From Bacteroidota bacterium (GTDB taxonomy: Bacteria; Bacteroidota; Bacteroidia; Chitinophagales; Saprospiraceae): a stretch of DNA of 64,000 nucleotides. A model generated the notes under the pieces. The model was given only the letters and a program-made list of their open reading frames with translations. It had not been told where the DNA came from and searched no databases. Of this stretch, positions 52,297 to 61,069 are shown piece by piece. The stretch lies in contig CAUJDW010000034.1 of assembly GCA_963169455.1 (NCBI GenBank), positions 1-64,000 on the forward strand, written 5' to 3'. Positions within the stretch are counted from its first letter, which is position 1. Every line of letters starts with the position of its first letter. Both the position numbers and the translations under genes were made by a program.

Positions 52297-52555
52297 GCTC
52301 CGGATTCAACTGTGGAGCCACAAAAGGAGGGCGGAAAGCGGAAACCGGGCGCTTTTCCCGAACCAGGCTGCAACGAGTGGGGAGTGGGAAATACAGGCCT
52401 CCCCGGAACAACAGGAGGCCATCCATCAGGCCATCCGCTGGTACGGCCGCCGCAAACTGCGCCGGGAGATCGATGCCGTACACCGGCGCCTGATCGTGGA
52501 GCAGCCGGAAGGGGCCCTGGCCAGGCAGCTACAGCGGATTTTTTCAGCGGGCTAG
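52277..52555 (+). CDS. Small protein coupled to the ECF sigma factor
   Basis: The 92-residue product is basic and helical (EQQEAIHQAIRWYGRRKLRREIDAVHRRLI), with a Trp-rich start MKKWWSKLRIQLW. It overlaps the sigma gene by 20 bp in another frame, which implies coupled translation. No membrane helix is clear and no known anti-sigma domain is recognised. It could bind the sigma factor or act with the ClpP protein encoded 44 bp downstream. Confidence 0.65.
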   Translation: MKKWWSKLRIQLWSHKRRAESGNRALFPNQAATSGEWEIQASPEQQEAIHQAIRWYGRRKLRREIDAVHRRLIVEQPEGALARQLQRIFSAG

Positions 52556-52599
52556 GATCGCAAACCCGGGAACTTTCTTCAACTTAAAAAACACAAGCT

Positions 52600-53262
52600 A
52601 TGCCACACCTCCATAGCCGGGCCGCTTTCGTGCCTATGGTCATCGACGGCAGCGGGCGCGACGAGCGCGCCTACGACATCTACAGCCTGCTGCTCAGGGA
52701 GCGCATCGTTTTCCTGGGCGCCGGCATCAACGACCAGGTGGCCAACCTCATCGTCGCCCAGTTGCTCTACCTCGACAGCCTGGACAGCAAGCGGCCCATC
52801 AATCTGTACATCAACTGCCCGGGCGGCGTCATTTACGCCGGGCTGGCCATTTACGACGCCATGCAGATGATCAAGGCGCCGGTGTACACGACCGCCGTGG
52901 GCGTCACGGCCAGCATGGGCACGGTGCTGCTCTCCTCCGGGGCGAAAGGCCATCGCTACGCCCTGCCCCACGCAACCATCCACATGCACCCCGCCGGCGG
53001 CGGCGCCCAGGGTTATACCGAAGATGTGCGCATCGCCTACCACGAGCAGGAGCGCCTGGAAAAACAATTGTTCTATATCGTCGGAAAAAACTGCGCCCGC
53101 GACTGGCGGCAGATCGAGGAGGATTTCCTGCGCGACCGCTTCCTCAACGCCATCCAGGCCCGCGCCTACGGCCTGGTGGATGAAATCCTCGGCGAAACGG
53201 ATGATGTGGTGATGCTGGAACGGGCAGGCCTGCAGTTGCTGACAGGCAGCAGGAGCGATTAA
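52600..53262 (+). CDS. clpP: ClpP-family serine protease
   Basis: The 220-residue protein has the ClpP fold: INLYINCPGGVIYAGLAIYDAMQ, the catalytic Ser105 in GVTASMGTVLLSSG, His130 in HATIHMHPAGGG, and Asp179 in RDRFLNAIQARAYGLVDEI. All three are in place, so it should be active if an ATPase partner supplies unfolded substrate. It differs from standard ClpP around the active-site Ser (TASMGT where QAASMG is usual), so it may be a specialised paralogue. It sits 44 bp after the sigma-small protein pair, not beside clpX. Confidence 0.9.
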   Translation: MPHLHSRAAFVPMVIDGSGRDERAYDIYSLLLRERIVFLGAGINDQVANLIVAQLLYLDSLDSKRPINLYINCPGGVIYAGLAIYDAMQMIKAPVYTTAVGVTASMGTVLLSSGAKGHRYALPHATIHMHPAGGGAQGYTEDVRIAYHEQERLEKQLFYIVGKNCARDWRQIEEDFLRDRFLNAIQARAYGLVDEILGETDDVVMLERAGLQLLTGSRSD

Positions 53263-53313
53263 AACCCTGCCCCTTTTAGATTTTCCCGTCTGCTATGCAG
53301 CCGGGCAAGCATT

Positions 53314-54099
53314 TCACAGGTTCTTCAGCCTGCCCCCGTCCACTGCCAGGGCTACGCCGGTGATATAGCTGGCGGCCGGCGAGGCCAGGAAAGCGATGGC
53401 GGCGCCCAGTTCATGGGGTTCTCCAAAGCGGCCCATGGGGATTTCGGCCTGCATCTCTTCGATGACTTCCTGCCGGCTGCGCCCCTCCTTTTCGGCCTTG
53501 TCCTCGATGATCTGCAGCAGGCGGTCCGTCAGGGTGGCGCCGGGAAGGACGTTGTTGACGGTAATCCCGAAGCGGCCCAGTTCGTTGGCCAGGGTTTTGG
53601 CCCAGTTGGCCACGGCCGCGCGCACGGTATTGGAAACGCCGAGGTTGGGAAGCGGGGCTTTGACGGAGGTCGAAATGACGTTGATGATCCGCCCGTATCC
53701 TTCCCGTTTCATGCCCGGCACGACGGCCTGCACCAGGAGGTGGTTGCAGATGAGGTGTTTGTCAAAGGCATCGCGGAAAGCCTCTATATCCGCATCAAAA
53801 GCGAGGCCTGCCGGCGGGCCGCCCGTATTGTTCACCAGAATGTGGATCGGCTTGGCCGACACCAGCCCCCGCACCTTGAACTGCAGGTCGGCGATGTCCG
53901 AAAAATCGGCTGCCAGGAAATCGTGATCCTGCCCCTGGCTTCTGTCCATTCCCTCCACGATGTCGGCCATGATGTTGGCCGAGCGGGATACCAGGGTCAC
54001 ATTGGCGCCCAACTGCGCGATCTCCAGGGCCGCGGCTTTGCCGATGCCCTTGCTGCTGCCGCAAACCAGCGCATTCCTGCCTTTGAGGTTCAGATCCAT
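53314..54099 (-). CDS. SDR-family oxidoreductase with altered active-site motif
   Basis: The 261-residue protein has the SDR cofactor motif GSSKGIGKAAA, the NNTGG strand, and the C-terminal YITGVALAVDGG. Where SDRs usually have Y-x-x-x-K it reads LPNLGVSNTVRAAVANWAK, lacking both the Tyr and the Lys. The SDR subgroup with P-N-L-x-x-S-N-x-x-R at this place is widespread in bacteria, but its substrate is poorly defined. It may be a weak reductase or a non-catalytic member. It is divergent from the dioxygenase gene. Confidence 0.88.
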   Translation of the reverse strand: MDLNLKGRNALVCGSSKGIGKAAALEIAQLGANVTLVSRSANIMADIVEGMDRSQGQDHDFLAADFSDIADLQFKVRGLVSAKPIHILVNNTGGPPAGLAFDADIEAFRDAFDKHLICNHLLVQAVVPGMKREGYGRIINVISTSVKAPLPNLGVSNTVRAAVANWAKTLANELGRFGITVNNVLPGATLTDRLLQIIEDKAEKEGRSRQEVIEEMQAEIPMGRFGEPHELGAAIAFLASPAASYITGVALAVDGGRLKNL

Positions 54100-54239
54100 A
54101 TTGGCGTCGCTTGATGGTTTTTACTAAATTTGGCTAAATTTAAGACAATTTGGGCGAACAAAGGGGAAGCCCGCCTTTTTCATTCTGATGAAAACAGGCG
54201 CTTCCCGCCTTCGGATCACAAACCACAAACCGTAGCATT

Positions 54240-54758
54240 ATGCCACTGACCAAACCCTTCAACCTCCGGAAATGGGTGGATGAAAACCGTAGCCTGCTCA
54301 AGCCGCCGGTGGGCAACCAGCAGGTGTACAAAGGCAACGACGACTACATCGTCATGGTCGTCGGCGGCCCCAACGGCCGCAAGGATTACCACTGGGAAGA
54401 CGGCGAAGAGCTCTTTTACCAACTGGAAGGCGACATCACCCTGAAAATCATCAATGAGGAGGGCAAACCCGAGGATATCCCCATCCGGGAAGGGGAGATG
54501 TTCCTGCTCCCCCCGCGCATCCCACACTCGCCACAGCGGCCCGCCAACACCATCGGCCTCGTCATCGAGCGCTATCGCCGGCCAGGGGAGTTCGACAAGC
54601 TGATGTGGTTCTGCGAGAACTGCCACCGGAAACTGCACGAAGAGTCTTTCGCCCTGGAGGACATCGTCGCCCAGCTGAAAGTGGCCATCAATAAATTTAT
54701 GGACTCGGAAGATCTCCGCACCTGCCGGCACTGTGGGGCGGTTATGCAAAAAGCGTAA
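54240..54758 (+). CDS. 3-hydroxyanthranilate 3,4-dioxygenase
   Basis: The enzyme opens the ring of 3-hydroxyanthranilate in the kynurenine pathway, leading to quinolinate and NAD or to catabolism. The 172-residue cupin has Fe ligands H51, E57 and H96 (DYHWEDGEELFYQLEGD, PPRIPHSPQRPA). The C-terminal rubredoxin-like metal site (WFCENC, TCRHCG) of the bacterial form is present. It is followed after 24 bp by the lpxH-like gene, though the two functions are unrelated. Confidence 0.95.
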   Translation: MPLTKPFNLRKWVDENRSLLKPPVGNQQVYKGNDDYIVMVVGGPNGRKDYHWEDGEELFYQLEGDITLKIINEEGKPEDIPIREGEMFLLPPRIPHSPQRPANTIGLVIERYRRPGEFDKLMWFCENCHRKLHEESFALEDIVAQLKVAINKFMDSEDLRTCRHCGAVMQKA

Positions 54759-54782
54759 TTTTGCGCTTTTACCGCCGTATAG

Positions 54783-55577
54783 ATGAAGAAAGTTTATTTC
54801 GCTTCTGATTTCCACCTGGGGGCCGATGCCCGCCTCAGCAGCCGCGAACGCGAACAGCAGATCGTGCGCTGGCTGGAATACATCCGCGCCGACGCCGCTG
54901 AGATATACCTGGTTGGCGACGTCTTTGACTTCTGGTTCGAATACCGCACGGTTGTGCCCAAAGGGTATCTGCGGCTGCTGGGCAAACTGGCCGAACTGCG
55001 CGACGCCGGCATCCCCATTTATTTCTTTTCCGGCAACCACGACATGTGGATGTTCCGCTATTTTGAGGAAGAGTTGGGCATCCCCACCTACCGGCGCCCC
55101 ATCGAGCGGGAGATCATGGGCAAATCCTTTTTTATCGGGCATGGCGACGGGCTGGGGCCGGGTGACCACGGCTACAAGTTCATCAAAAAAGTTTTTGCCA
55201 ACCGGGCCTGCCAGTGGCTCTTCGAACGCCTCCACCCTAACTTCGGCATCCGGCTGGCCAATTTCTGGTCGGGCAAAAGCCGGGCTTCCGCCAAGCCGGA
55301 TACGGGCCGCTTCCTGGGCGAAGAAAACGAATGGCTCATCGCCTACGCCAAGCGGAAACTGAGCCGGAAACACTTCGACTTCTTCATCTTCGGCCATCGC
55401 CACCTGCCCATCGACCACACGCTAAACAACGGCGCCAGCCGTTATATTAACCTGGGCGACTGGCTCCACTACAACTCCTACGCCGTTTTTGACGGCGACA
55501 GGCTCGACATCCAATTCTTCGAAAATGACAAGGGCAGAATATTCGGAAAACAGGAGGCGGAACAGCAAAAGGGCTAG
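54783..55577 (+). CDS. lpxH: UDP-2,3-diacylglucosamine diphosphatase (LpxH-like)
   Basis: LpxH cleaves UDP-2,3-diacylglucosamine in lipid A synthesis. The 264-residue calcineurin-like phosphoesterase has the metal motifs SDFHLGAD, GDVFDFWFEY, SGNHDMW, GHGDGLGPG and GHRHLPID. The Bacteroidota form of the protein carries extra helices between the GHGD and GHRH motifs (residues 130-200), as seen here. It is a single plus-strand gene downstream of the dioxygenase. Gene identity within the LpxH/LpxG group is by motif only. Confidence 0.88.
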   Translation: MKKVYFASDFHLGADARLSSREREQQIVRWLEYIRADAAEIYLVGDVFDFWFEYRTVVPKGYLRLLGKLAELRDAGIPIYFFSGNHDMWMFRYFEEELGIPTYRRPIEREIMGKSFFIGHGDGLGPGDHGYKFIKKVFANRACQWLFERLHPNFGIRLANFWSGKSRASAKPDTGRFLGEENEWLIAYAKRKLSRKHFDFFIFGHRHLPIDHTLNNGASRYINLGDWLHYNSYAVFDGDRLDIQFFENDKGRIFGKQEAEQQKG

Positions 55578-55842
55578 GGAAACCGGAAATTTCCCCCGCC
55601 CCCGATTGCAAAGAGTGGGCAGGGGAAATGCGGCAGTGCTTTCCCTCTTTTTACCCGGCCGGGGGATTTATCCGGCTGCGGCAGCAGGCGTGACGAGGAC
55701 GAGCCCACTTTTTACCCGGCCGATCCCGACAGTAGCCGGGAGAGGACCGGCCCACTTCCCATTTCCGACTTCCCACTTCCCATTTCCGACTTCCCACTTC
55801 CCACTTCCCACTTCCCACTTCCCACTTCCCACTTCCCACTTC
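55578..55842. repeat. Repeat region with ACTTCCC heptamers and hairpin element
   Basis: The region holds a reverse-complement relative (about 55711-55757) of the 55-bp hairpin unit near 44195, and then about 12 copies of a 7-bp unit (ACTTCCC with ATTTCCG variants) from about 55752 to 55848. The heptamers run directly into the frame of the next gene. Confidence 0.85.
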
Positions 55843-56658
55843 CGACTTCTCTTCCTGTCTGTCGCCCTGCTTTTCACCACCTGCCGGGCCGTGCCGGCCC
55901 AGCCCGCGGCGGCCGATTCGTTCAACCTGATCCATACCCTGCCTCTGGAGTCGAAGTGGTTTGCCGTCGACAAGCTGCAGCAGGTGTATCTCGTTTCGGC
56001 GCGGAACGAGCTTTTCAAATTCGGCCCCGACGGAACAGAGCAGTTCCGCTACAACAACAATACCCGGGGTGAACTGGCTTATGTCGATGCTACCGACCCG
56101 TTCAACCTGCTGCTTTTTTACCCCGAGCTGCAGGGCGTCGCCACCCTCGACCGCACGATGAACGAGAGCGGGTGGCTGCTGCTGTTTTCAGCCCGGATCG
56201 TCAACGCCACAGCAGTGGCCCTGGCTCCCGACAACAACATCTGGGTTTATGACCAGGCAACTTTCCAGTTGCGGAAGATCGCTCAGGACGGCTCCCTGCT
56301 GGCCACCACCGACAATCTAAGCGCGCAGTTGGCCAGCCCGCCTTACGCCCGGCAGGCTATTGCCCGGGAGAACCTGGTATATCTCTATGACCCTGGCCAG
56401 GGCGTTTTCATCTTCGACAATTTTGGCCAGTTCCACCTCCTGCTCGAGCTGCCTGGCTACAACCAGATCCAGGTTGTGGATGGGCGCTTGCTGCTTTTCA
56501 GGCCCGGCGGCTTTCAGGCCTACAGCCTGGATGGGCTCCGGCACAAAGGAATGCCGCTGCCGGAGGCAGCGAAGGAAGCCCGGCAGGCCGTGTGGCAGGG
56601 CAGGCGCCTGTACCTGCTCAACCAGGAGGGCAAAGTGGAAGTGTACGAATGGAGGTAG
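55843..56658 (+). CDS. Predicted exported beta-propeller-like protein, start unclear
   Basis: The frame extends from 55489 to 56658, but the first part lies inside lpxH and the next part is pure heptamer (SHFPFPT repeats). The credible part begins at RLLFLSVALLFTTCRAVPAQ, a signal peptide with a possible lipobox (LFTTC or VPAQ), giving about 270 residues. The body has propeller-like repeats (KLQQVYLVSARNELFKFGPDG, IYLYDPGQ, GRLLLFRPGG). No ATG, GTG or TTG lies in a good place in frame, so the true start may have been displaced by repeat growth. The family is unknown to me. Confidence 0.6.
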   Translation, partial: RLLFLSVALLFTTCRAVPAQPAAADSFNLIHTLPLESKWFAVDKLQQVYLVSARNELFKFGPDGTEQFRYNNNTRGELAYVDATDPFNLLLFYPELQGVATLDRTMNESGWLLLFSARIVNATAVALAPDNNIWVYDQATFQLRKIAQDGSLLATTDNLSAQLASPPYARQAIARENLVYLYDPGQGVFIFDNFGQFHLLLELPGYNQIQVVDGRLLLFRPGGFQAYSLDGLRHKGMPLPEAAKEARQAVWQGRRLYLLNQEGKVEVYEWR

Positions 56659-56702
56659 GGCCGCGCTGTACAGCACTACAGCGCTTTTCCCCTTTCTTTT
56701 CC

Positions 56703-56710
56703 TATTTTTG
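56703..56710 (+). promoter_or_regulatory. -7 box upstream of the conserved 473-residue gene
   Basis: TATTTTTG fits TAnnTTTG and lies 22 bp before the ATG at 56732, the same distance as for the marR promoter. The -33 region is T-rich without an exact TTTG. Confidence 0.45.
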
Positions 56711-56731
56711 CTGCAAATAATCCGTTTCTGC

Positions 56732-58153
56732 ATGTCCCGCCAGTTCCTCGAAACCGACCAGAAAGCACTGGAGATCAACCTCGACCCGCACATCTACGGC
56801 ACCTTTGCCGAGATCGGGGCAGGCCAGGAGGTCGCCCGTTATTTTTTTCAGGCCGGCGCGGCGGCCGGCACCATCGCCAAGACCATGTCGGCTTACGACA
56901 AAACTTATTCCGACCAGATTTACGGCCCGGAACCCAGCGGCCGTTATGTCTGCGAGGCGCGGCTCTACAAAATGCTCGACCACGAATACAGCCTGATGGA
57001 GTCGCGCCTGGCCGGTGAACGGCCCGATACCAATTTTTTCGTTTTCGCCGATACCGTTGCCGCCATCAATTTCCAGCGCACCATCAGGGGAAACGGCTGG
57101 CTGGGCATCCGCTTTCAACTGCAGCCCGACGGCCCTCCCAACGACCTCGTGCTGCACGCGCGCATGCTCGACAATGACAACCACCTGCAACAACAGGCCA
57201 TCGGAATTCTGGGCGTCAACCTCATTTACGCCTGCTACCGCTACAACCACCAGCCGGAAGCCATGCTGCAGTCGCTGATGGATGGCCTGCACGGCCGGGT
57301 AAAGATCGATATGGTGCGCCTTACCGGCCCGGATTTCGAACAGCTCGACAACCGCCTGCTCAGCCTCTGGATCGTCAGGAACAAACTGAGCGAGGTGGCT
57401 GTCTTCGGGCCCAACCGCCAGAATATGCACGCTTCGGAATTCCTGTACCGCAAAGACGTCATGCTGGTGCGGGGAAGCTTCCGGCCCGCCACGCTGGTCA
57501 ACATCGATATGATCAGGGCAAGCTACCAGCAGTTCCGCAGCGAACCGGAAGTCGGGCCCCGCAATGCCTTCCTGCTTACGGAGATCACCCTGGACAACCT
57601 GCGCGCTTCCGGCGAACTCGACGAACAGGACTTCCTCGACCGCGCCGAATTGCTCAATGCCCTCGGTTATACGGTTGTGGTTTCCGATTGCCAGCAGTAT
57701 CAGAAAATGATCGCCTACCTGGCGGACTACAAAGTCAACCAGCTGGGCATCGTGATGGGTATCCGCGAATTGCTGGCCCTCATCGACGAGAAGTATTACC
57801 AGAATATGGACGGCAGGCTGCTGGCTGCATTCGGCGAGCTGTTCACCAGAAACGTCAAGTTTTATGTCTATCCTGCTCTCCAGGAAGGCAGCGGCGAGCT
57901 GATCAACGCCCAGAATGTCCCCGTCCCGGAGGGCGTAAAGTTCCTGTACAAACACCTCCTGGACAATAAACAGATCGTTGATGTGGAAGGCTTTAACCAC
58001 AACCTGCTGCACATCTTCTCCAAAGAGGTGCTGCACATGCTCCAAAACGGCGAGCCGGGCTGGGAAAGCATGGTTCCCGCCCAGGTAGCCAGCCTCATCA
58101 AGGAACAATTTCTCTTCGGCTACCCGGCTGAACAGATGGAGTTCGATTATTAG
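56732..58153 (+). CDS. Conserved protein of unknown function
   Basis: The ATG at 56732 gives 473 residues beginning MSRQFLETDQKALEINLDPH; the longer ORF runs through the upstream gene in another frame. The start region (FAEIGAGQEVARYFFQAGAAAGTIAKTMSAYDK) is highly regular and appears in large families from Bacteroidota and Cyanobacteria, some of which carry doubtful names such as TonB-dependent receptor. There is no signal peptide and no membrane helix. I see no catalytic signature. It precedes the VanY-like gene but is separated by octamer repeats. Confidence 0.85.
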   Translation: MSRQFLETDQKALEINLDPHIYGTFAEIGAGQEVARYFFQAGAAAGTIAKTMSAYDKTYSDQIYGPEPSGRYVCEARLYKMLDHEYSLMESRLAGERPDTNFFVFADTVAAINFQRTIRGNGWLGIRFQLQPDGPPNDLVLHARMLDNDNHLQQQAIGILGVNLIYACYRYNHQPEAMLQSLMDGLHGRVKIDMVRLTGPDFEQLDNRLLSLWIVRNKLSEVAVFGPNRQNMHASEFLYRKDVMLVRGSFRPATLVNIDMIRASYQQFRSEPEVGPRNAFLLTEITLDNLRASGELDEQDFLDRAELLNALGYTVVVSDCQQYQKMIAYLADYKVNQLGIVMGIRELLALIDEKYYQNMDGRLLAAFGELFTRNVKFYVYPALQEGSGELINAQNVPVPEGVKFLYKHLLDNKQIVDVEGFNHNLLHIFSKEVLHMLQNGEPGWESMVPAQVASLIKEQFLFGYPAEQMEFDY

Positions 58154-58160
58154 GGCTGGC

Positions 58161-58265
58161 TATATTGCTATATTGCTATATTGCTATATTGCTATATTAC
58201 CATATTGATATATTGCTATATTGCTATATTGTTGTATTGTTATATTGTTGTATTGTTATATTGCT
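58161..58265 (+). repeat. TATATTGC octamer tandem repeat
   Basis: About 13 units of TATATTGC with TATATTGT and TGTATTGT variants fill nearly the whole gap between two genes. The same octamer family occurs at 13516-13578 and inside the 63-bp repeats. Confidence 0.9.
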
Positions 58266-58285
58266 GGTTAAGTTGACAGTATCCA

Positions 58286-59143
58286 ATGAGGAACATTAAA
58301 CTTTCATCCCGTTTTTCAGCTTTCGCTTCTCTGTGCCGAGCGGCTTTTAGCGCTTCGTTTCTACTGTTGTCCCTGTCCGCCTGCCAGCCGGCCGGCGACG
58401 GGGGGGGGCATCAAACTGCGGGCATAGCGCCATATTCGGCTCCGCCCGACACCATACGCCCCGGCGCATCGGTTTTTACCACCGATTATATCATGGGCAA
58501 ATTCGACCCTGCCAGGCATCCCGATTTTACGCTGATAGAGGCCAAATACGCCAGCAGGGAGGGCATGTACCTCAGGAAAGATGCCTATGAGGCCTTCCTG
58601 AAAATGAACGAAGCCGCAAAAAAAGACGGCATTACGCTCACCATTCTCTCCGCCACGCGAAATTTCGATTATCAGAAAGGCATCTGGGAAGGCAAGTGGA
58701 CAGGCGCGCGGGCTATTGAAAACGGGAAGGATGCATCCAAAGCCTACCCCAACCCCAGGGAGCGCGCCCTGAAGATACTGGAATACAGCTCCATGCCCGG
58801 CTCCTCCCGCCACCACTGGGGAACCGACATGGACCTCAACGCCCTGAACAATGAGCACTTCGAATCCGGACAGGGGCTTAAAACCTACCAATGGCTCGTA
58901 GCCAACGCCCCATCCTTCGGCTTTTGCCAGCCCTACAGCCCTAAAGGGGAAAACCGCCCCCACGGATACAATGAAGAAAAATGGCACTGGTCTTACCTGC
59001 CCGTAGCCCGCCAGCTCACCCAACTGGCCCGCGAAAAGATGAAGGATGGGATGATCCAGGGGTTCAAGGGAGCGGAAACAGCCAGAGAAATCGGGGTGGT
59101 AGAGAAATACGTGCTGGGCATCAACGCAGATTGCCTGCCGTAA
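58286..59143 (+). CDS. D-Ala-D-Ala carboxypeptidase-like lipoprotein (VanY/M15B)
   Basis: The 285-residue protein opens with a lipoprotein signal (FLLLSLSAC lipobox). The LAS-metallopeptidase zinc site is SRHHWGTDMDLN (S-x-H-x-x-G-x-x-x-D) and the third ligand is in EEKWHWSY. The enzyme would trim or cleave peptidoglycan peptides in the periplasm. It is a single plus-strand gene between octamer repeats and the FG-GAP protein. Confidence 0.92.
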   Translation: MRNIKLSSRFSAFASLCRAAFSASFLLLSLSACQPAGDGGGHQTAGIAPYSAPPDTIRPGASVFTTDYIMGKFDPARHPDFTLIEAKYASREGMYLRKDAYEAFLKMNEAAKKDGITLTILSATRNFDYQKGIWEGKWTGARAIENGKDASKAYPNPRERALKILEYSSMPGSSRHHWGTDMDLNALNNEHFESGQGLKTYQWLVANAPSFGFCQPYSPKGENRPHGYNEEKWHWSYLPVARQLTQLAREKMKDGMIQGFKGAETAREIGVVEKYVLGINADCLP

Positions 59144-59200
59144 GCCTGGCCATGAAGACATACGAGCCCCCCTTTCTTTTCCCACCAAAATCCTACGCCG

Positions 59201-60958
59201 ATGAAGCGACTGATACTCCTGATTGCCTGCGGCCTGGCCACAACGCACGCCTCTGCGCAACTGATGCGGGCCGAAGCCGATGAAAACTTTTTCATCACAG
59301 CCCATGAAGTTCCGGGATATGAAAACCTGGAATTCCGGGACGACAGCTTCGAGCAGTTGCCGGGTTTCCCCAAGGCCGTGCCGGCCAACCCCACTTTCAA
59401 GAACTTCCGCAACGTCACCCTCGCCGGCCTCAACGGCGACGGCGCGGATGACATCCTGTGGGCAACCAACGACAAAATATACGCATATTCACACGATGGC
59501 CTGCTGTGGGAGCGCAGCCTTTCCGCCGTGGCCATTTACCCGCCCTCCGTCGGCGATATCGACGGCGACGGCCAGCCGGAGATCGTACAGGCCACCGGCG
59601 GGGTGCAGGTGTCGCCCAAACTTTATGCCTTCGAACTGGACGGGAGCGATGTGCCCGGCTGGCCCCTCAGCCTGAACGGCAACTGGGTGCTCTCCGCCCC
59701 CGCCCTGTCGGACCTGGATGGGGACGGCGCGCTGGAGATCGTAGTGTCCGAGCGGGATTTTCCCATCGGCTATGTCCACGTGCTGAAAGGAGACGGCAGC
59801 TCTTTCAGCCCCAACTGGCCGGTAGCCCTCGATGCCACGCCGGCCGTAACCCCTTCCATCGGCGATGTGGATGGCGACGGGGAAAAGGATATCGTCATCC
59901 ACTCCGTCGACAGCAGGTATATCCTGGGGCTGGACGGGCTGCCCAGGCCGGGCTTCCCGCTCACCACCGGCCCTGCGCAGAAGCACAGTTACCAGTCGCC
60001 CGTGCTGATTCGCTTCGGCGATGAGGATCAACTGGCGATCGTGGGGGCCTCCCACGGCGACACCCCGGAGTTCTATATTTTCGGCCCCGATGGCGCTTAC
60101 CGCCCCGGATGGCCCATTCCAACACCGGAAAACAGCCCCACTTACAGCACCCCAACCGTGGTGGAAATCGATGGCGAACCATGGATATTTATGGGCCGCA
60201 CACTGGGCTCCGAAGCAGGTGACATGCTCTACGCCTGGGATGCCGACGGCAACCTGCGCGACGGCTTCCCCATCAACAAAACGGACGGCTGCGAAGGCAT
60301 CATCAGCGTGGCGGATATCGATGACGACGAGCAGTTCGAGCTGGTGTTCGGCTCCACCCTCTTCGTCGGCAACGGCCCGGGCTTCCTGCACGCCTACGAG
60401 CTCGACGGCGCGCCCGTTGACGGCTTCCCCATTCACCCCCGCGGCCTGACCTACCTCAACGGCGCCGCCCTGAGTGACGTCAACGGCGACGGATTGATGG
60501 ACCTCGTGGCCCTTTCCTACACCCTCAATTTCGGCGCCGCACCCGATACGGTTTTCCTCAACGCCTACAACCTCAATGTACCCTACAGCCCGGAACGCGT
60601 ACTATGGAGCACCTACAAGGGCAGCAATACCCGCGACGGGCTGCTGAGCGAGCCGATGGTGTCGGGAATTTCCGGCTCTGGACAAGGCGATATCGAGCTC
60701 CGGGTTTTCCCCAACCCCGCTCATCAGCAGGCCATCCTGGCTTTTTCGCTGCCGGAGGAAATGCCTGTCACCGTAACCCTCACAGACGCCCTGGGCAGAG
60801 TGGCGGCCTCCTATCCGGAAAAGCAGTTGCCCGCCGGAAAGCAGCAGTTGCCCCTGAATTTAAGCCATCTAAAGCCCGGCCTGTACCGGGCGAGTGCGAG
60901 CAGCGGGCCGGTGCAGTTGGGGACGGTTGCCGTTCTTATACAGCCTTCGGAGCATTGA
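59201..60958 (+). CDS. Secreted FG-GAP/VCBS repeat protein with T9SS sorting domain
   Basis: The 585-residue product has a signal peptide (MKRLILLIACGLATTHASAQ). Repeats of the FG-GAP type include VGDIDGDGQPEIVQATGG, LSDLDGDGALEIVVSERD and IGDVDGDGEKDIVIHS; the DxDGDG loops should bind calcium. They form a beta-propeller. The C-terminal 80 residues are a T9SS type A sorting domain (LRVFPNPAHQQAIL, ... LKPGLYRASA). It is probably a surface protein. Its 3' end overlaps a small minus-strand gene by 23 bp. Confidence 0.93.
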   Translation: MKRLILLIACGLATTHASAQLMRAEADENFFITAHEVPGYENLEFRDDSFEQLPGFPKAVPANPTFKNFRNVTLAGLNGDGADDILWATNDKIYAYSHDGLLWERSLSAVAIYPPSVGDIDGDGQPEIVQATGGVQVSPKLYAFELDGSDVPGWPLSLNGNWVLSAPALSDLDGDGALEIVVSERDFPIGYVHVLKGDGSSFSPNWPVALDATPAVTPSIGDVDGDGEKDIVIHSVDSRYILGLDGLPRPGFPLTTGPAQKHSYQSPVLIRFGDEDQLAIVGASHGDTPEFYIFGPDGAYRPGWPIPTPENSPTYSTPTVVEIDGEPWIFMGRTLGSEAGDMLYAWDADGNLRDGFPINKTDGCEGIISVADIDDDEQFELVFGSTLFVGNGPGFLHAYELDGAPVDGFPIHPRGLTYLNGAALSDVNGDGLMDLVALSYTLNFGAAPDTVFLNAYNLNVPYSPERVLWSTYKGSNTRDGLLSEPMVSGISGSGQGDIELRVFPNPAHQQAILAFSLPEEMPVTVTLTDALGRVAASYPEKQLPAGKQQLPLNLSHLKPGLYRASASSGPVQLGTVAVLIQPSEH

Positions 60959-61061
60959 TGCCATAACCCTTTCCGAAAAGGTGGGCAATGAGTGTGAGCA
61001 CAGGCGCCATGACGATGGCGCCAAGCCAGATGGTGCGCTGAGCGGAGTGTATTGCGTTCAT
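60936..61061 (-). CDS. 41-residue single-pass membrane protein
   Basis: A short minus-strand frame from an ATG at 61061 encodes MNAIHSAQRTIWLGAIVMAP and continues VLTLIAHLFGKGYGINAPKAV before a stop at 60936-60938. The hydrophobic segment IWLGAIVMAPVLTLIAHLF is a good membrane helix. It starts 8 bp after the cupin gene stop on the same strand, so the pair is probably cotranscribed. It is below the ORF track's length limit. Confidence 0.55.
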   Translation of the reverse strand: MNAIHSAQRTIWLGAIVMAPVLTLIAHLFGKGYGINAPKAV

Positions 61062-61069
61062 GATCAACC

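Noticed and set aside
56702-58108. 468-residue minus-strand ORF
   Set aside because: Shadow of the conserved 473-residue gene on the plus strand; no family features.
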